Assembly (NCBI GenBank): GCA_028370155.1 | Contig: CP116670.1 | Location: forward strand, 1,054,001 to 1,118,000 | Direction of reading: 5' to 3' | DNA: 64,000 nt | DNA from: Arthrobacter sp. OVS8 | GTDB taxonomy: Bacteria > Actinomycetota > Actinomycetes > Actinomycetales > Micrococcaceae | Part shown: in pieces, positions 47,263 to 57,921 of the stretch | Layout: each line of letters starts with the position of its first letter | How positions within the stretch are numbered: the first letter of the stretch is position 1 | The notes under the pieces: generated by a model | What the model was told of the DNA's origin: nothing | The model's database searches: none | Seen by the model: only the letters and a program-made list of their open reading frames with translations | Program-made: the position numbers and the translations under genes

Positions 47263-50075
47263 CTAGTTCGCGGAGATCTGGCGCAGCACGTACTGCAGGA
47301 TGCCGCCGTTGCGATAGTAGTCGGCCTCGCCCGGGGTATCGATGCGCAGGACCGCATCGAAGGACGTGACGGTGCCGTCAACAGCGGTGGCGGTGACCTT
47401 GAGCGTCTTCGGCGTGGAGCCTTCGTTGAGGGCGGTGACGCCCTCAACCGCGAAGGTCTCCGTGCCGGTCAGCCCAAGGCTGGCAGCGTTCTGGCCGGCC
47501 GGGTACTGCAGCGGCAGGACGCCCATGCCGATCAGGTTGGAGCGGTGGATGCGCTCGTAGCTTTCGGCCACGACGGCCTTGACGCCCAGGAGCGCGGTGC
47601 CCTTGGCTGCCCAGTCACGGGATGAGCCGGAGCCGTACTCCTTGCCGGCCAGGACAACCAGCGGGATGCCGGCGGCCTGGTAGTTCTGCGCGGCGTCGTA
47701 GACGTAGGCCTGCGGGCCGTCAGCCTGGGTGAAGTCGCGGGTGAAGCCACCCTCGACGCCGTCCAGGATCTGGTTCTTGATGCGGATGTTCGCGAACGTT
47801 CCGCGGATCATGACCTCGTGGTTGCCACGGCGTGAGCCGTAGGAGTTGAAGTCCTTGCGCTCCACACCGTTGGCCAGCAGGTACTGCCCGGCCGGGGTGT
47901 CCGACTTGAAGGAACCTGCCGGGGAGATGTGGTCCGTGGTGACGGAATCGCCAAGCTTCAGCAGCACGCGTGCGCCGGTGATGTCCTTGACGGGCTCCGG
48001 CTGCGCCTTCATGCCCTCGAAGTACGGGGGCTTCCGGACGTACGTGGACTTCGGATCCCAGGCGAAGGTGTCGCCGGCCGGGGTGGAGAGTGCCTTCCAG
48101 CGGTCGTCGCCTTCGAAGACGCCCTCGTAGCCGCGGGCGAACATGTCCTTGTCGATTGAGGAGTCGATGACCTGCTGGACCTCGACCGGGTTCGGCCAGA
48201 TGTCCTTCAGGAAGACGTCGTTGCCGGCCTCGTCCTGGCCCAGGGCATCGTTGTCGAAATCGAAGTCCATGGTCCCGGCCAGGGCGTAGGCGATGACCAG
48301 CGGCGGGGAGGCCAGGTAGTTCATCTTCACGTCCGGGTTGATCCGGCCTTCGAAGTTGCGGTTACCGGACAGCACGGCAGTGACGGAAAGGTCGTTGGCC
48401 TGGATGGCCTCGGAGATTTCAGCGTCGAGGGGGCCGGAGTTGCCGATGCAGGTCGCGCAGCCGTAACCGACGATGTAGAAGCCGAGCTTCTCCAGGTACG
48501 GGGTCAGGCCGGACTTGTTGTAGTAGTCCGTGACCACCTTGGACCCGGGAGCCACGGAGGTCTTGACCCACGGCTTCGAGGTCAGGCCCTTGTCGACGGC
48601 GTTGCGGGCCAGCAGTGCGGCGGCCAGCATCACGGACGGGTTGGACGTGTTGGTGCAGGACGTGATCGAGGCGATTGACACCGCACCGTGATCCAGCTCG
48701 AACTCGCGGCCGTCGGCGGTGGTGACGCTGACCTTGTTGGACGGGCGGCCGTTGGACGCCGGACCGTGCGCGTGCGGGGCCTCGTCCGTGAGGTGGCTAC
48801 CGGAGCCCGTGAAGGACGGCGAATCGGAAGCGGGGAAGCTTTCGTCGATGGCCTCGTCCACGCTGCCGCCGGCCAGCTCTTCCTTCACGTAGTTGCGCAG
48901 GTCCTGGCGGAACTGGTCCTTGGACTCGGTGAGGATGATGCGGTCCTGCGGGCGCTTCGGGCCGGAGATCGACGGAACAACCGTGGACAGGTCCAGCTCA
49001 AGGTACTCGGAGAACTTGATTTCGCGGGAGGGATCGTGCCAGAGGCCCTGTTCCTTCGCGTAGGACTCCACGAGGGCGACGTTTTCGTCGGACCGGCCGG
49101 TGAGGCGCAGGTAGTCGAGGGTGACGTCGTCGATCGGGAACATGGCCGCCGTGGAGCCGAACTCCGGGCTCATGTTGCCGATGGTGGCGCGGTTGGCCAG
49201 CGGCACAGCCGCGACGCCTTCGCCGTAGAATTCCACGAACTTGCCCACGACACCGTGCTTGCGCAGCTGTTCGGTGATGGTCAGGACAACGTCGGTGGCG
49301 GTCGCGCCGGCCGGGATGGACCCGGTCAGCTTGAAGCCCACAACGCGCGGGATCAGCATGGAGACGGGCTGTCCGAGCATCGCTGCCTCGGCTTCGATGC
49401 CGCCCACGCCCCAGCCCAGCACGCCCAGGCCGTTGACCATGGTGGTGTGGGAGTCGGTGCCGACGCAGGTGTCCGGGTAGGCCCGGAGAGCCCCGTCAAC
49501 TTCACGGGTCATGACGGTGCGGGCCAGGTACTCGATGTTGACCTGGTGCACAATGCCGGTTCCCGGCGGGACCACCTTGAAGTCGTCGAACGCGGTCTGG
49601 CCCCAACGCAGGAACTGGTACCGCTCGCCGTTGCGCTGGTACTCGATCTCCATGTTGCGCTCCAGTGCGCCGGAGTTGCCGAAGGCGTCGATCTGCACGG
49701 AGTGGTCGATCACCATCTCGGCAGGTGCCAGGGGTTGACCCGCTTGGGGTCTCCGCCGAGTTCCTTGACTGCTTCACGCATGGTGGCAAGGTCCACAACG
49801 CAGGGCACGCCAGTGAAGTCCTGCATGATCACGCGCGCCGGCGTGAACTGGATTTCAGTGTCGGGCTCGGCGCTGGGGTCCCAGCCGGCCAGTGCTCGGA
49901 CGTGATCGGCCGTAATGTTGGCGCCGTCCTCGGTCCTCAACAGGTTTTCAAGCAATACCTTGAGGCTGAACGGAAGGTTTTCTGCACCTTCAACGGAGTT
50001 CAACCGGAAAATTTCGTATTCGGTACCGGCTACATTAAGTTTGCCTTTTGAACCGAAGCTGTCCACAATGCTCAT
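47263..50075 (-). CDS. acnA: aconitate hydratase, one frameshift
   Basis: Citrate/isocitrate interconversion in the TCA cycle, [4Fe-4S] enzyme. 937 residues after repair, ATG 50075. [55 protein letters not shown] and [13 protein letters not shown] carry the three cluster cysteines; the swivel domain has [27 protein letters not shown] and [15 protein letters not shown]. One base is lost near 49722 (VNPWHLPRW should continue [12 protein letters not shown]). An insertion of about 45 polar residues (about 48750-48880) contains [13 protein letters not shown] palindrome upstream (50129-50148) suggests transcriptional control. Confidence 0.95.
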
Positions 50076-50128
50076 CGCAGGACTCCTCTCGCAACAGTTT
50101 CATCTTTGTCGCGCCGCAGACCCCTTGC

Positions 50129-50148
50129 TAGTTAGGTGGTCCTAACTA
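50129..50148. promoter_or_regulatory. 8-bp-arm palindrome upstream of acnA
   Basis: TAGTTAGG-TGGT-CCTAACTA, 54 bases before the acnA start. Arms are perfect. TTAGGT...CCTAA resembles half-sites of DtxR/IdeR iron boxes, and aconitase is an iron-sulfur enzyme often under iron control in actinobacteria, but the centre differs from the classical box. A TetR-type (AcnR) site is the alternative. Overlap with the promoter is likely. Confidence 0.55.
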
Positions 50149-50244
50149 ATGCTTGGCCTTGTTCGCACAAGGATTAGTAAGGTGCAGGAGGTCAGCCGTG
50201 ATTACGGAGCGCGACGTCGGACTACTCCGCCCATCCTAGTGGCC

Positions 50245-51584
50245 TCAGCCCCGGGGAGTCAGCAGCGCCACAGTCTCCATGTGGTGAGTGTGCGGATACA
50301 GGTCAAACGCCCGCAGCCCGTTCAGTTCCCAGCCGGACTGCTGGAAATAGCCCACATCGCGGGCAAAGGACGCCGGATCGCAGGACACATAGGCGACGGC
50401 CCGGGGCGGCGGCCACCAGCTGGTTCACAACGGCTTTTCCGGCGCCGGCCCGCGGCGGGTCCAGCAGAACGGCGTCGAACGTGCGCGCCTTATCGCGCAG
50501 CACCCGTTCCACCCGGCCCTGGACGATTTCGACCTGGGTTGCGTCATGGAGGTTCTTGCGGGCGTCCCGGCTGGTGCCGGGCGACCCTTCCACGGACAGG
50601 ACGGACCCGGTGACGCCCACGGCGTCCGCGAGCGGCCCGGTGAAAAGACCCGCCCCGGCGTAGAGGTCCGCCACGGCGGCGCCGGCGTCCAGGAAGCCGC
50701 CGTCGTGCAGGAAGCCGGTGACGGCGCCGATGAGGGTGTCCGGGGCGTCACGGTGGATCTGCCAGAAACCGTCGCCGGTGACGCGGTAGTCGTGGCGGCA
50801 GCGGATTCCTGCACGTAGGTGCGCCCGCGCAGCCGCAGGACCTCGCCCTTGACCGGGTCGAAGCTGGCCACCGAGACGTCCTCGGGCAACTGGGCGAGGA
50901 CGGCGCTGAGCCGCTTCGCGCGGGTTCCCGCGGCCGGGACCAGGAGCACCAGCGGGCGGGAGCCGTTGGCCGGTGCGGCCACTTCGATGCGGTCGATGCC
51001 CTGCAGGTCGATGTCCCAGAGCCGGAGCGCGTTGATCGCGTCCACGGCCAGGGGCATGTCCCGGACCGGGAGGACGGTGTCGGAGCGGTGCGCGTGCATG
51101 CCGAGCTTGCCTGCCGGGGTCACGGCGAAGCCGGCGCGGGTCCGCCAAGCGAGGCCCGCCGCCGGCGGCGTTCCGGCTCCCCACCGCTTCCACCGTGATG
51201 GGGCGGTCGACGCCGGCCAGGCGGCGCAGTTGTTCCGCCAGCACCTCGGCCTTGAGGCTGCGCTGGCGCTCCAGGGAGATGTGGCCGAGTTCGGCGCCGC
51301 CCACGGGCGGGTGGCGGTGCGACCAGGAGCGCACGGAATCCGCCAGGTCCCAGAAGTGTTCCACCCGGTCGGGGAAGCCGCCAGGACCTCCACGACGTCG
51401 CCGCGCCAGAACTTGGCGTCCGGGCCGGACTCCGTGAGGCGGACCCGGACCTTTTCGCCGGGGATGCCGTGGCGGACGAACACCACGCGCCCTTCATGCC
51501 GGGCCACGCAGTGCCGCCGTGGGCGACCGGTCCGACGTCGACGGTCAGTTCGGTGTGGGATTGCGTCTGGGTCTCGGAACTCAT
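50245..51584 (-). CDS. class I SAM-dependent RNA m5U-type methyltransferase (TrmA/RlmCD family), several frameshifts
   Basis: About 447 residues after repair; ATG 51584 overlaps the stop of the KimA-like gene. N-terminal TRAM-like domain (TELTVDVGPVAHGGTA then RHEGRVVFVRHGIPGEKVRV). Central insertion domain, then methyltransferase core: ADLYAGAGLFTGPLADAVG (SAM loop), FDAVLLDPPRAGAGKAVV and, in a third frame, VAYVSCDPASFARDV with the catalytic cysteine, ending HHMETVALLTPRG. Breaks near 51520, 51380, 51170, 50800 and 50400. No FeS cysteine cluster is obvious. Target uridine in tRNA or rRNA cannot be told from sequence. Confidence 0.85.
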
Positions 51585-53557
51585 TGGATGTCCTGCAGTC
51601 TCTTGGCTTCTTCGGATGATTTCAGCTGCCACGGCACACTGGCCACCATAACGCCCGGCTCGAAGTGGAGCCGGGTCTTGATGCGCAGTGCTGTCTGGTT
51701 GTGCACCAGTTGCTCCCACCACTTGCCCACGACGTACTCGGGGATGTAGACGACGATCAGGTCGCGGGGCGAATCGCGCCGCATGTTCTTGATGTACTCC
51801 ATGATGGGCGTCACCGTTTCGCGGAACGGACTGGCCAGCACCGTCAACGGTACCGGGATTTCCAGCTTCTCCCAGTCCGCGACCGTTTGTTCGGTCTCTT
51901 CGGTGCTGATGTCCACGGTGATGGCGTCCAGCCGGGAGGGCCGGGACGCGCGGGCGTAGGCCAGTGCCCGGAGGACCGGTTTGCGGACGTGTGAGACGAG
52001 CAGCACGGCGTGCACGCGGGTGGGAAGGGCTCGCGGCGAGGTGTCCTCGTCCACCGCGAGTTCCTTGGCCACGTTGTCGTAGTGCGCCCGGATGCTCCAC
52101 ATGATCAGGAACAGCACGAACATGGCCAGCAACGCGATCCAGGCGCCCTGCTGGAACTTGGTGACGAGGACGATCACCAGAACCAGTGCGGTCATGCCGA
52201 AGCCGATGGTGTTGATGGTGCGGGACTTAAGCATCCGCCGCTTAATGGCCGGGTCCTTGGCGAGCTTGAGCTCCCGGCCCCAGTGCCGGATCATGCCGAG
52301 CTGGCTAGTGGTGAAGGAGATGAAGACACCCACGATGTAGAGCTGGATGAGCTTGGTGACGTCGGCGTTGAACGCGAGGATCAGCACGAGGCGCCGGCGG
52401 CCAGCGCCAGGACACCGTTGCTGAAGGCCAGCCGGTCCCCCGGGTGCGCAGCTGGCGGGGCAGGTAGCCGTCCTGGGCCAGGATCGATCCCAGCACGGGG
52501 AACCCGTTGAACGCCGTGTTGGACGCGAACACGAGGATCACCCCGGTGGCGGCAACCACGATGAAAAAGAAGATGGACCCGCCGCCGAAGATCGTCTGGG
52601 CGATCTGGCTGATGGCCGGGCTCTGAATGTAGTCCTCGGGCAGCGGCTGGCCGTTCAGCAGGAATTCCGTGGCCGGGTCCAGCACGATGTGCACTTTGGT
52701 GGCGTTCGCCAGGTAGATGATCCCGGCCAGCATGGAAGCGGCGATCACGCCGAGCAGCAGCAGTGTGGTGGCGGCGTTTTTGCTTTTGGGCTTCTTGAAG
52801 TTCGGCACACCGTTGCTGATGGCCTCAATGCCGGTCAACGCCGCGGCGCCGGAGGAGAACGCACGGAGCAGCAGGAACGCGCCGGCGAGGCCGATAAGGC
52901 CTTCGTCGAAGCCCGGTGCGGGAACAATCGTGAAGGCTGCCGAGGGCGCCTCGCCCAGCTGGCCGGTGGCGGCCTGGAAGACGCCGACGGCGGTCATGCC
53001 GAGGATGGAGGCCATAAAGATGTAGGTCGGCAGGGCGAACAGTGTGCCGGCTTCCTTGATGCCCCGCAGGTTCACGAGGGCCAGGATCACGACGCCGATC
53101 GCCGCGATGCCCGCCTGCTGGCCGTGCAGGAGGGCACGGCGGTGGTCAGGTAGGTGGCGGCGGAGGACATCGACACGGCGACGGTCAGCACGTAGTCGAC
53201 CAGCAGCGCGGAGGCGACTGTCAGTCCCGCGTACTTGCCCAGGTTCTCGTTCGCGATCTCGTAATCGCCGCCGCCGGAGGGGTAGGCGTGCACGTTCTGC
53301 CGGTAGGAGGCGACGACTGTCAGCAGCACCACCATTACGGCAAGCCCCACCCACGGCGAGAACGCCACGGCGCTGACGCCGGCCAGCGCCAGCGTCAGGA
53401 GGATTTCATCCGGCGCGTACGCTACGGAGGACAGCGCGTCGGAGGCGAAAACGGGCAGGGCGATCCGCTTGGGAAGCAGGGTGTGGGCCAGGTTGTCGTT
53501 CCGGAACGGCCTGCCTACCAGCACCCGCTTCACGGCATTGAAAATTGTCGGCACCAC
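51581..53557 (-). CDS. APC-superfamily permease, KimA-like potassium transporter, three frameshifts
   Basis: 659 residues after repair; ATG 53557. N-terminal block VFASDALSSVAYAPDEILL, then VVASYRQNVHAYPSGGGDYE and IANENLGKYAGLTVASALLV is the KimA/YdaO pattern of high-affinity K+/H+ symporters rather than a generic amino acid permease. About 12 helices follow (for example VVILALVNLRGIKEAGT, VAATGVILVFASNTAFNGFP, TQ.. LGMIRHWGRELKL), then a cytoplasmic C-terminal domain of about 190 residues (VHAVLLVSHVRKPVLRALAY, EYVVGKWWEQLVHNQTALRI) as in KimA. Breaks near 53140, 52440 and 52400. It diverges from two TrkA genes 222 bases away, which supports potassium as substrate. Substrate is inferred. 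Confidence 0.8.
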
Positions 53558-53779
53558 ACAAAGCTAGTCCCAATCGGACGCGATGTCATGACGGCGGCCG
53601 TCCCTGCCCGCCGGGCCCGCCAGACGGGCGGCCGGGCCCGCTGCCGGGCGGGTTGCTGTGCGCTTCTGCCGGGCACGTTGCGGGGCAGGGTGCGCGGCTG
53701 GCCGGGCGCGCGGCAGTGGCCGGTATTGTTTTACGCAGATGTCAATGGATCCAAGGAATAAAGGAACAAGGAGGCACGG

Positions 53780-54450
53780 TTGGCGCACTTCGTGATCATG
53801 GGTTGTGGCCGCGTGGGGGCAACCCTCGCGCACACCCTCGAGGACGCGGGCCACTCCGTGGCCATCATCGACCAGGATGACCGCGCGTTCCGGCGGCTCC
53901 GCGCGGGCTTCACGGGCCGCAAGGTCACCGGCGTCGGCTTCGACCGGGAGACCCTCAAGCAGGCCGGCGTCGCGGACGCCTATGCCTTCGCGGCCGTCTC
54001 CAGCGGCGACAACTCCAACATCCTGGCCACCCGGGTGGCCCGCGAAACCTTCCATGTCCCCCACGTCGTCGCCAGGATCTACGATCCGGGCCGCGCGGAG
54101 ATCTACCAGCGGCTGGGCATCCCCACAGTCGCCGCCGTGCGATGGAGCGCCGACCAGGTACTCCGGCGGATCCTGCCCGAACAGCACCTCGCCGGAGATT
54201 TCCGGGACCCTCCGGCCGGCTGGTACTCGCCGAGGTGGACCTCAACCCCGAGTGGATCGGCCACCCGGTGACCGCGATCGAGAAGGCCGCAGGCGTCCGC
54301 GTCGCCTACCTCACCCGGTTCGGCGAGGGCATGCTGCCCGTGGCCGGCACCCTGTACCAGGACGGCGACACCGTGCATGCCATGCTCGGCGTGGACCGGA
54401 GCACCGAAGTCGCCCACATTCTTGCCAAGTCCCCCGCCAAGGAGTCCTAA
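53780..54450 (+). CDS. TrkA-type RCK protein (CeoB-like), one frameshift
   Basis: 223 residues after repair. TTG 53780 behind CAAGGAGG gives LAHFVIMGCGRVGATLA, the NAD-binding GxGxxG of an RCK_N domain, followed by IIDQDDRAFRRLR. The RCK_C domain (about 140-215) is in the second frame (LVLAEVDLNPEWIGHPVTAI). One base is lost near 54225 (GDFRDP to SGRLVLAEV). Regulatory subunit of potassium uptake. It abuts the second trkA gene. Confidence 0.9.
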
Positions 54451-55176
54451 GTGAAAGTCGTCATTGTCGGGGCGGGAAGCGTCGGTTCCTCGATCGCGCG
54501 CGAACTGCTGGCCCACAAACACGAGATCCTGCTGATCGACCTGAAGCCGGAAGTGATCGGGCGCAGCGGCCTGCGCGGCGCCCACTGGCTGGTCGGCGAC
54601 GCCTGCGAGCTCAGCACGCTCCAGGACGCGAAACTGGAGGACGCCGACGTCGTGGTCTCCGCGACCGGCGACGACAAGGTGAACCTGGTGGTCTCGCTGC
54701 TCGCGAAGACCGAATTCGGCGTCGGACGGACGGTGGGCCGGGTCAACAACCCCAAGAACGACTGGATGTTCGATGACTCCTGGGGCGTCGACGTCGCGGT
54801 TAACACCCCGCAACTGATGACCGCCCTGGTCGAGGAAGCGGTGGAGATCGGCGACCTGGTCCGCCTGCTGACCCTGCAGACCGGGGTGTCATCCCTGGTC
54901 GAGTTCACGGTCCCGCATGATTCGCACGTGATCGGGCTGACGGTGGGCAGCATCGACTGGCCGGAGGACTCCACCCTCGTGGCGATCCTGCGGGACCAGG
55001 CGCCCATCACCCCGAGCCGCGACGACGTGATCGACGGCGGGGACGAGCTGTTCTTTGTGACCACGATCGCGGCCGAGGATGAGCTGCGCGCCCTGCTCTC
55101 GGCCGAGCCGGCGGACGAGGACGAGCCGGACCACGAGCAGCCGGCCGCTACCGCTGACGACGGCTTCGACGGCTGA
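54451..55176 (+). CDS. TrkA-type RCK protein (CeoC-like)
   Basis: 241 residues, intact, GTG 54451 immediately after the previous stop. RCK_N: KVVIVGAGSVGSSIARELL, ILLIDLKPEVIG, VVVSATGDDKVNLVVSLLAK. RCK_C: SSLVEFTVPHDSHVIGLTVG. A 25-residue acidic tail follows. Paired RCK subunits next to a transporter are the arrangement of mycobacterial ceoBC. Nucleotide (NAD+/NADH or c-di-AMP) control is plausible by family, not shown here. Confidence 0.92.
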   Translation: MKVVIVGAGSVGSSIARELLAHKHEILLIDLKPEVIGRSGLRGAHWLVGDACELSTLQDAKLEDADVVVSATGDDKVNLVVSLLAKTEFGVGRTVGRVNNPKNDWMFDDSWGVDVAVNTPQLMTALVEEAVEIGDLVRLLTLQTGVSSLVEFTVPHDSHVIGLTVGSIDWPEDSTLVAILRDQAPITPSRDDVIDGGDELFFVTTIAAEDELRALLSAEPADEDEPDHEQPAATADDGFDG

Positions 55177-55190
55177 CTCCGTTGAGCGAT

Positions 55191-55231
55191 CAGTTGGAGT
55201 GGTTATCGCGCCCGGATAACCACTCCAACTG
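55191..55231. terminator. 17-bp perfect inverted repeat between convergent genes
   Basis: CAGTTGGAGTGGTTATC (55191-55207) and GATAACCACTCCAACTG (55215-55231) with a 7-base loop, between the stops of the second trkA gene and the DUF3159 gene. No T tract on either strand; probable bidirectional terminator. Sequence is unrelated to the AACGCGGGGTCACT repeats. Confidence 0.75.
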
Positions 55232-55236
55232 ACAGG

Positions 55237-56013
55237 TCAACTGGTTTGAGCGGCCGGGGCGGGCTTGGTCAGCAGCCAGGCGATCCAGATGCCCAGGATG
55301 TACAGCGGCGCGCCCATCAGGAGCCGTGTCGTGGCGAGGGCCGCGAAGCCCGGCTCGCCCATGAAGTACAGCGGGACCTGGACCAGCAGCCTCAAGGCCA
55401 GCACCGCGATGATCACCCAGGTGCCGATCTGGTAGGCCTTGACCCGGGCGGGATTCTTCCGCCAGTCCAGGCCTTCGTTCCGGATGAAGCCGAAGATCAG
55501 CCCGGCGAACGGCCAGCGGACAGCAATCGAGATCACCATCGCCACGATATAGGCGGCGTTGGTGAAGAACCCCGGGACGTAGAAGTCCTCCGCCTTGCCC
55601 GTGCTGTTGGCAAGCCACGCGGAGATCCCGACGCCGGCGATCCCCGCCAGTGCCTGCGTCAGCGGTTTGCGCTGGACCAGCCGGACAACGGTAAAGGCGG
55701 CGGCCGCGGCCAGCGAAAGGATCAGCGCCAGGGGCAGTTCGCGGGTGATCGTGAAAGTGACCAGGAACACCAGGCCGGGAAGGATGCTCTCGGCAATGCC
55801 CTGGACCCCGCCGGCGCTCTTGAGCACGTCGATGTTGCCGTTGCTGGAACGGTGCAGCCCGGCCTTGGCCGCGTAGCCTTCGGCCAGCTCCGCGACGGTT
55901 GGCTGAGCTGCTGGCTGCTCAGCTGAGCCCTGCCCGACTGGAGCCTGTGCGGCCGGGCCCTGCCCTGCTGGAACCTGCCGGGCTGCTGGTTCGGACTTCT
56001 CGGGCAAGGTCAT
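55237..56013 (-). CDS. DUF3159 membrane protein
   Basis: 258 residues, intact, ATG 56013. A Pro/Gln/Ala-rich head of about 45 residues is followed by a conserved amphipathic segment (VLKSAGGVQGIAESILPGLV) and five or six helices, for example LPLALILSLAAAAAFTVV and IIAVLALRLLVQVPLYFM. FGFIRNEGLDWRKNPARVKA is a cytoplasmic loop typical of the family. Function unknown. Its ATG overlaps the stop of the OB-fold gene upstream. Confidence 0.88.
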   Translation of the reverse strand: MTLPEKSEPAARQVPAGQGPAAQAPVGQGSAEQPAAQPTVAELAEGYAAKAGLHRSSNGNIDVLKSAGGVQGIAESILPGLVFLVTFTITRELPLALILSLAAAAAFTVVRLVQRKPLTQALAGIAGVGISAWLANSTGKAEDFYVPGFFTNAAYIVAMVISIAVRWPFAGLIFGFIRNEGLDWRKNPARVKAYQIGTWVIIAVLALRLLVQVPLYFMGEPGFAALATTRLLMGAPLYILGIWIAWLLTKPAPAAQTS

Positions 56014-56510
56014 TGCTCCTCCTGGCGGGAGAGTATTTCGTAGCGGGGATTGAACATGGTGGGCAGGCCGTCACGGACGGTGACCATGCCTTGCAGGCGG
56101 AGTTCGGTGCCGGCGTCGACTCCGGGGATGCGGCGGCGTCCCAGCCAGACCACCCGGAGCCGGTCCTTGGGACCGGACGGCCGCTGTCGCCGGGCGCCGG
56201 CAGGCTGGGCTGCGCCGGGCTGCACTGCGCCGGACTGGGATGCGGCGGGTTGGGCTGCGGCGGTCTGCCCTGTTGCGGGCCGGCCGGCTGCCGAGTCCGC
56301 GGGGACTGCCCGGGAGCCGCGGCTCTTGGCCCCCAGTGTCTTGTTGCCGGGTGCATCGTGGTCCACAACGACCGCGGTGAAGGCAGCCACCTGGCTTGCC
56401 GGTGCGTAGGTGACCGACTCAATGAAGCCGTGGCACACCACCCGGCCGCGGTCCGGCAGCCCCCGCACGGAGACGGAGGAAGCCGGATCCTGGCGGAGGG
56501 CATCAGCCAA
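56010..56510 (-). CDS. OB-fold nucleic-acid-binding-type protein
   Basis: 166 residues. The start is most likely TTG 56510, overlapping the DUF3710 stop, with GGAG eight bases upstream. GRVVCHGFIESVTYAPASQV and a second strand set (LRVVWLGRRRIPGVDAGTEL, RLQGMVTVRDGLPTMFNPRY) form the OB-like barrel, separated by an Ala/Gln/Ser-rich linker of about 60 residues. Usually adjoins DUF3710 and DUF3159 in actinobacteria, as here. Nucleic acid target unknown. Confidence 0.75.
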   Translation of the reverse strand: MADALRQDPASSVSVRGLPDRGRVVCHGFIESVTYAPASQVAAFTAVVVDHDAPGNKTLGAKSRGSRAVPADSAAGRPATGQTAAAQPAASQSGAVQPGAAQPAGARRQRPSGPKDRLRVVWLGRRRIPGVDAGTELRLQGMVTVRDGLPTMFNPRYEILSRQEEQ

Positions 56511-57230
56511 TCTGGGTAATCTCCGGTCCACGTTCGGGGCGCTCGAGGTCCGGGGCGGACTGCGGCGCGGGTACGGCATTGTCCTTCGGCAGGCGCAGCT
56601 GCAGCAGGTCCCGCGGCGGCATCGGGTTCTCCCCGCGCACCACCACGATCTGCCGGAACAGCGCCTCAAGCCCGGCGGCCGCGTCGCGGTCCACGGCGGC
56701 CTCGCCGCCGAGCACGCCGCGAAGGAACCAGCGCGGGCCGTCGACGCCGATGAAGCGGGCCACGCGGTAGCCGTGGCTTCCGTCGGCGCCGCTGGCCGGG
56801 AGCTTGGCGAGCAGTTCGGTGCCGAAGCCGCCCTGGACTTCCTCCACCTGGCCGCCCTGGCTGCCGACCGACTGGCCGATCTGCTCACGGATTTCGTCCC
56901 ACAGGCCTTCTGAGCGCGGAGCCGCGAAGGCCTGGAGCTGGAGGCTCGAACCGTTCAGGTCCATGGTGACGGCGACGACCCGCTGCGTGGCCTCTTCGAC
57001 CTCGAGCCGGAGTTGCAGGCCTTCCGCGGGAGCGATCAGGAGGGCGCCGAGGTCCACGTAGCCGTCCTGGTCCTCAATTTCCGACACGTCGAAGGGACCC
57101 GTGGCGCCGCGGCCGGGAACAGCGGAGGACGTCCCGGCAGAATCATCGACGGCAGCGTCGGCAACTGCCTCCGGGGTTTCCCCGGGGTCCGTCGGTTCCT
57201 GCTTGGTTTTCCTGCCACGCCCAAAACCAT
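56503..57230 (-). CDS. DUF3710 protein, one frameshift at the start
   Basis: 242 residues with the start repaired. ATG 57230 (AAGGAG upstream) reads ATGGTTTTGGG; adding one T gives MVFGRGRKTKQEPTDPGETP and a 50-residue acidic head that joins DVSEIEDQDGYVDLGALLIA. Conserved parts: LDLNGSSLQLQAFAAP-like segment (TMDLNGSSLQLQAFAAPRSE), LWDEIREQIGQSV, ARFIGVDGPRWFLRGVLGG. Without repair the frame would begin at the GTG of VSEIED. Function unknown; next to dut and the OB-fold gene. Confidence 0.88.
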
Positions 57231-57397
57231 GGGGTTCTCTCCTTAGTTGTGATCCTGTGCCGCAGCGTCGTCCGCGACCGCGCGGCGCCCGCCGTTTGAT
57301 GCCGTCCTTGCAGCAACAACGGCCGGCCGATGCGTCCTGTAGTAGGTCCTGCTCATAAGTCCCTGCGTAAATACTGCGGGTGGTGCGGGGCTGCCGG

Positions 57398-57921
57398 TCA
57401 GACCGGCGCGCCGAAACCGCCGGTGGATCCGAAGCCTCCGGCGCCGCGAACCGAGCCGCTGAGCTCCTGGACCGGCAGGAACCGGGCGTACTCCACGCGC
57501 TGAATTACCATTTGTGCAATTCTATCGCCGCGCTTGAGTTCGATCGCCTGCCTTCGGTCAGTATTGAGCAGGGTCACCGCGATTTCTCCGCGGTAGCCGG
57601 CGTCGACGGTGCCGGGGGCGTTCACCACGGTCAGTCCGTGCTTCGTCGCTAGCCCCGACCGGGGGTGGATCAGGGCCACAAAACCATCGGGCAGGGCAAT
57701 GGAAACACCGGTGGGGACCAGCCTGCGCTCCCCGGTTCCAGCACAACGTCCTGGCGGGCGCGCAGGTCAGCGCCGGCGTCGCCCGGGTGCGCGTACGACG
57801 GCGGTTCCAGGCCGTCGTCGAGCATCTTCAGTTCCACCGTCAACGTGGCGGTGCCGTATTCCGCTGCGGACTCGGTCTCTTGCTGTGCCGCGGGCTTTGC
57901 TGCAGTCGTTTCTTCAGTCAC
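57398..57921 (-). CDS. dut: deoxyuridine 5'-triphosphate nucleotidohydrolase, one frameshift
   Basis: Hydrolyses dUTP to dUMP, keeping uracil out of DNA. 174 residues after repair, ATG 57921. The five dUTPase motifs are visible: [28 protein letters not shown] (catalytic Asp), [10 protein letters not shown] and the C-terminal [13 protein letters not shown] arm. The frame breaks near 57725 (DVVLEPG to [15 protein letters not shown]). A 20-residue head is extra. Divergent from the DUF3093 gene. Confidence 0.95.
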
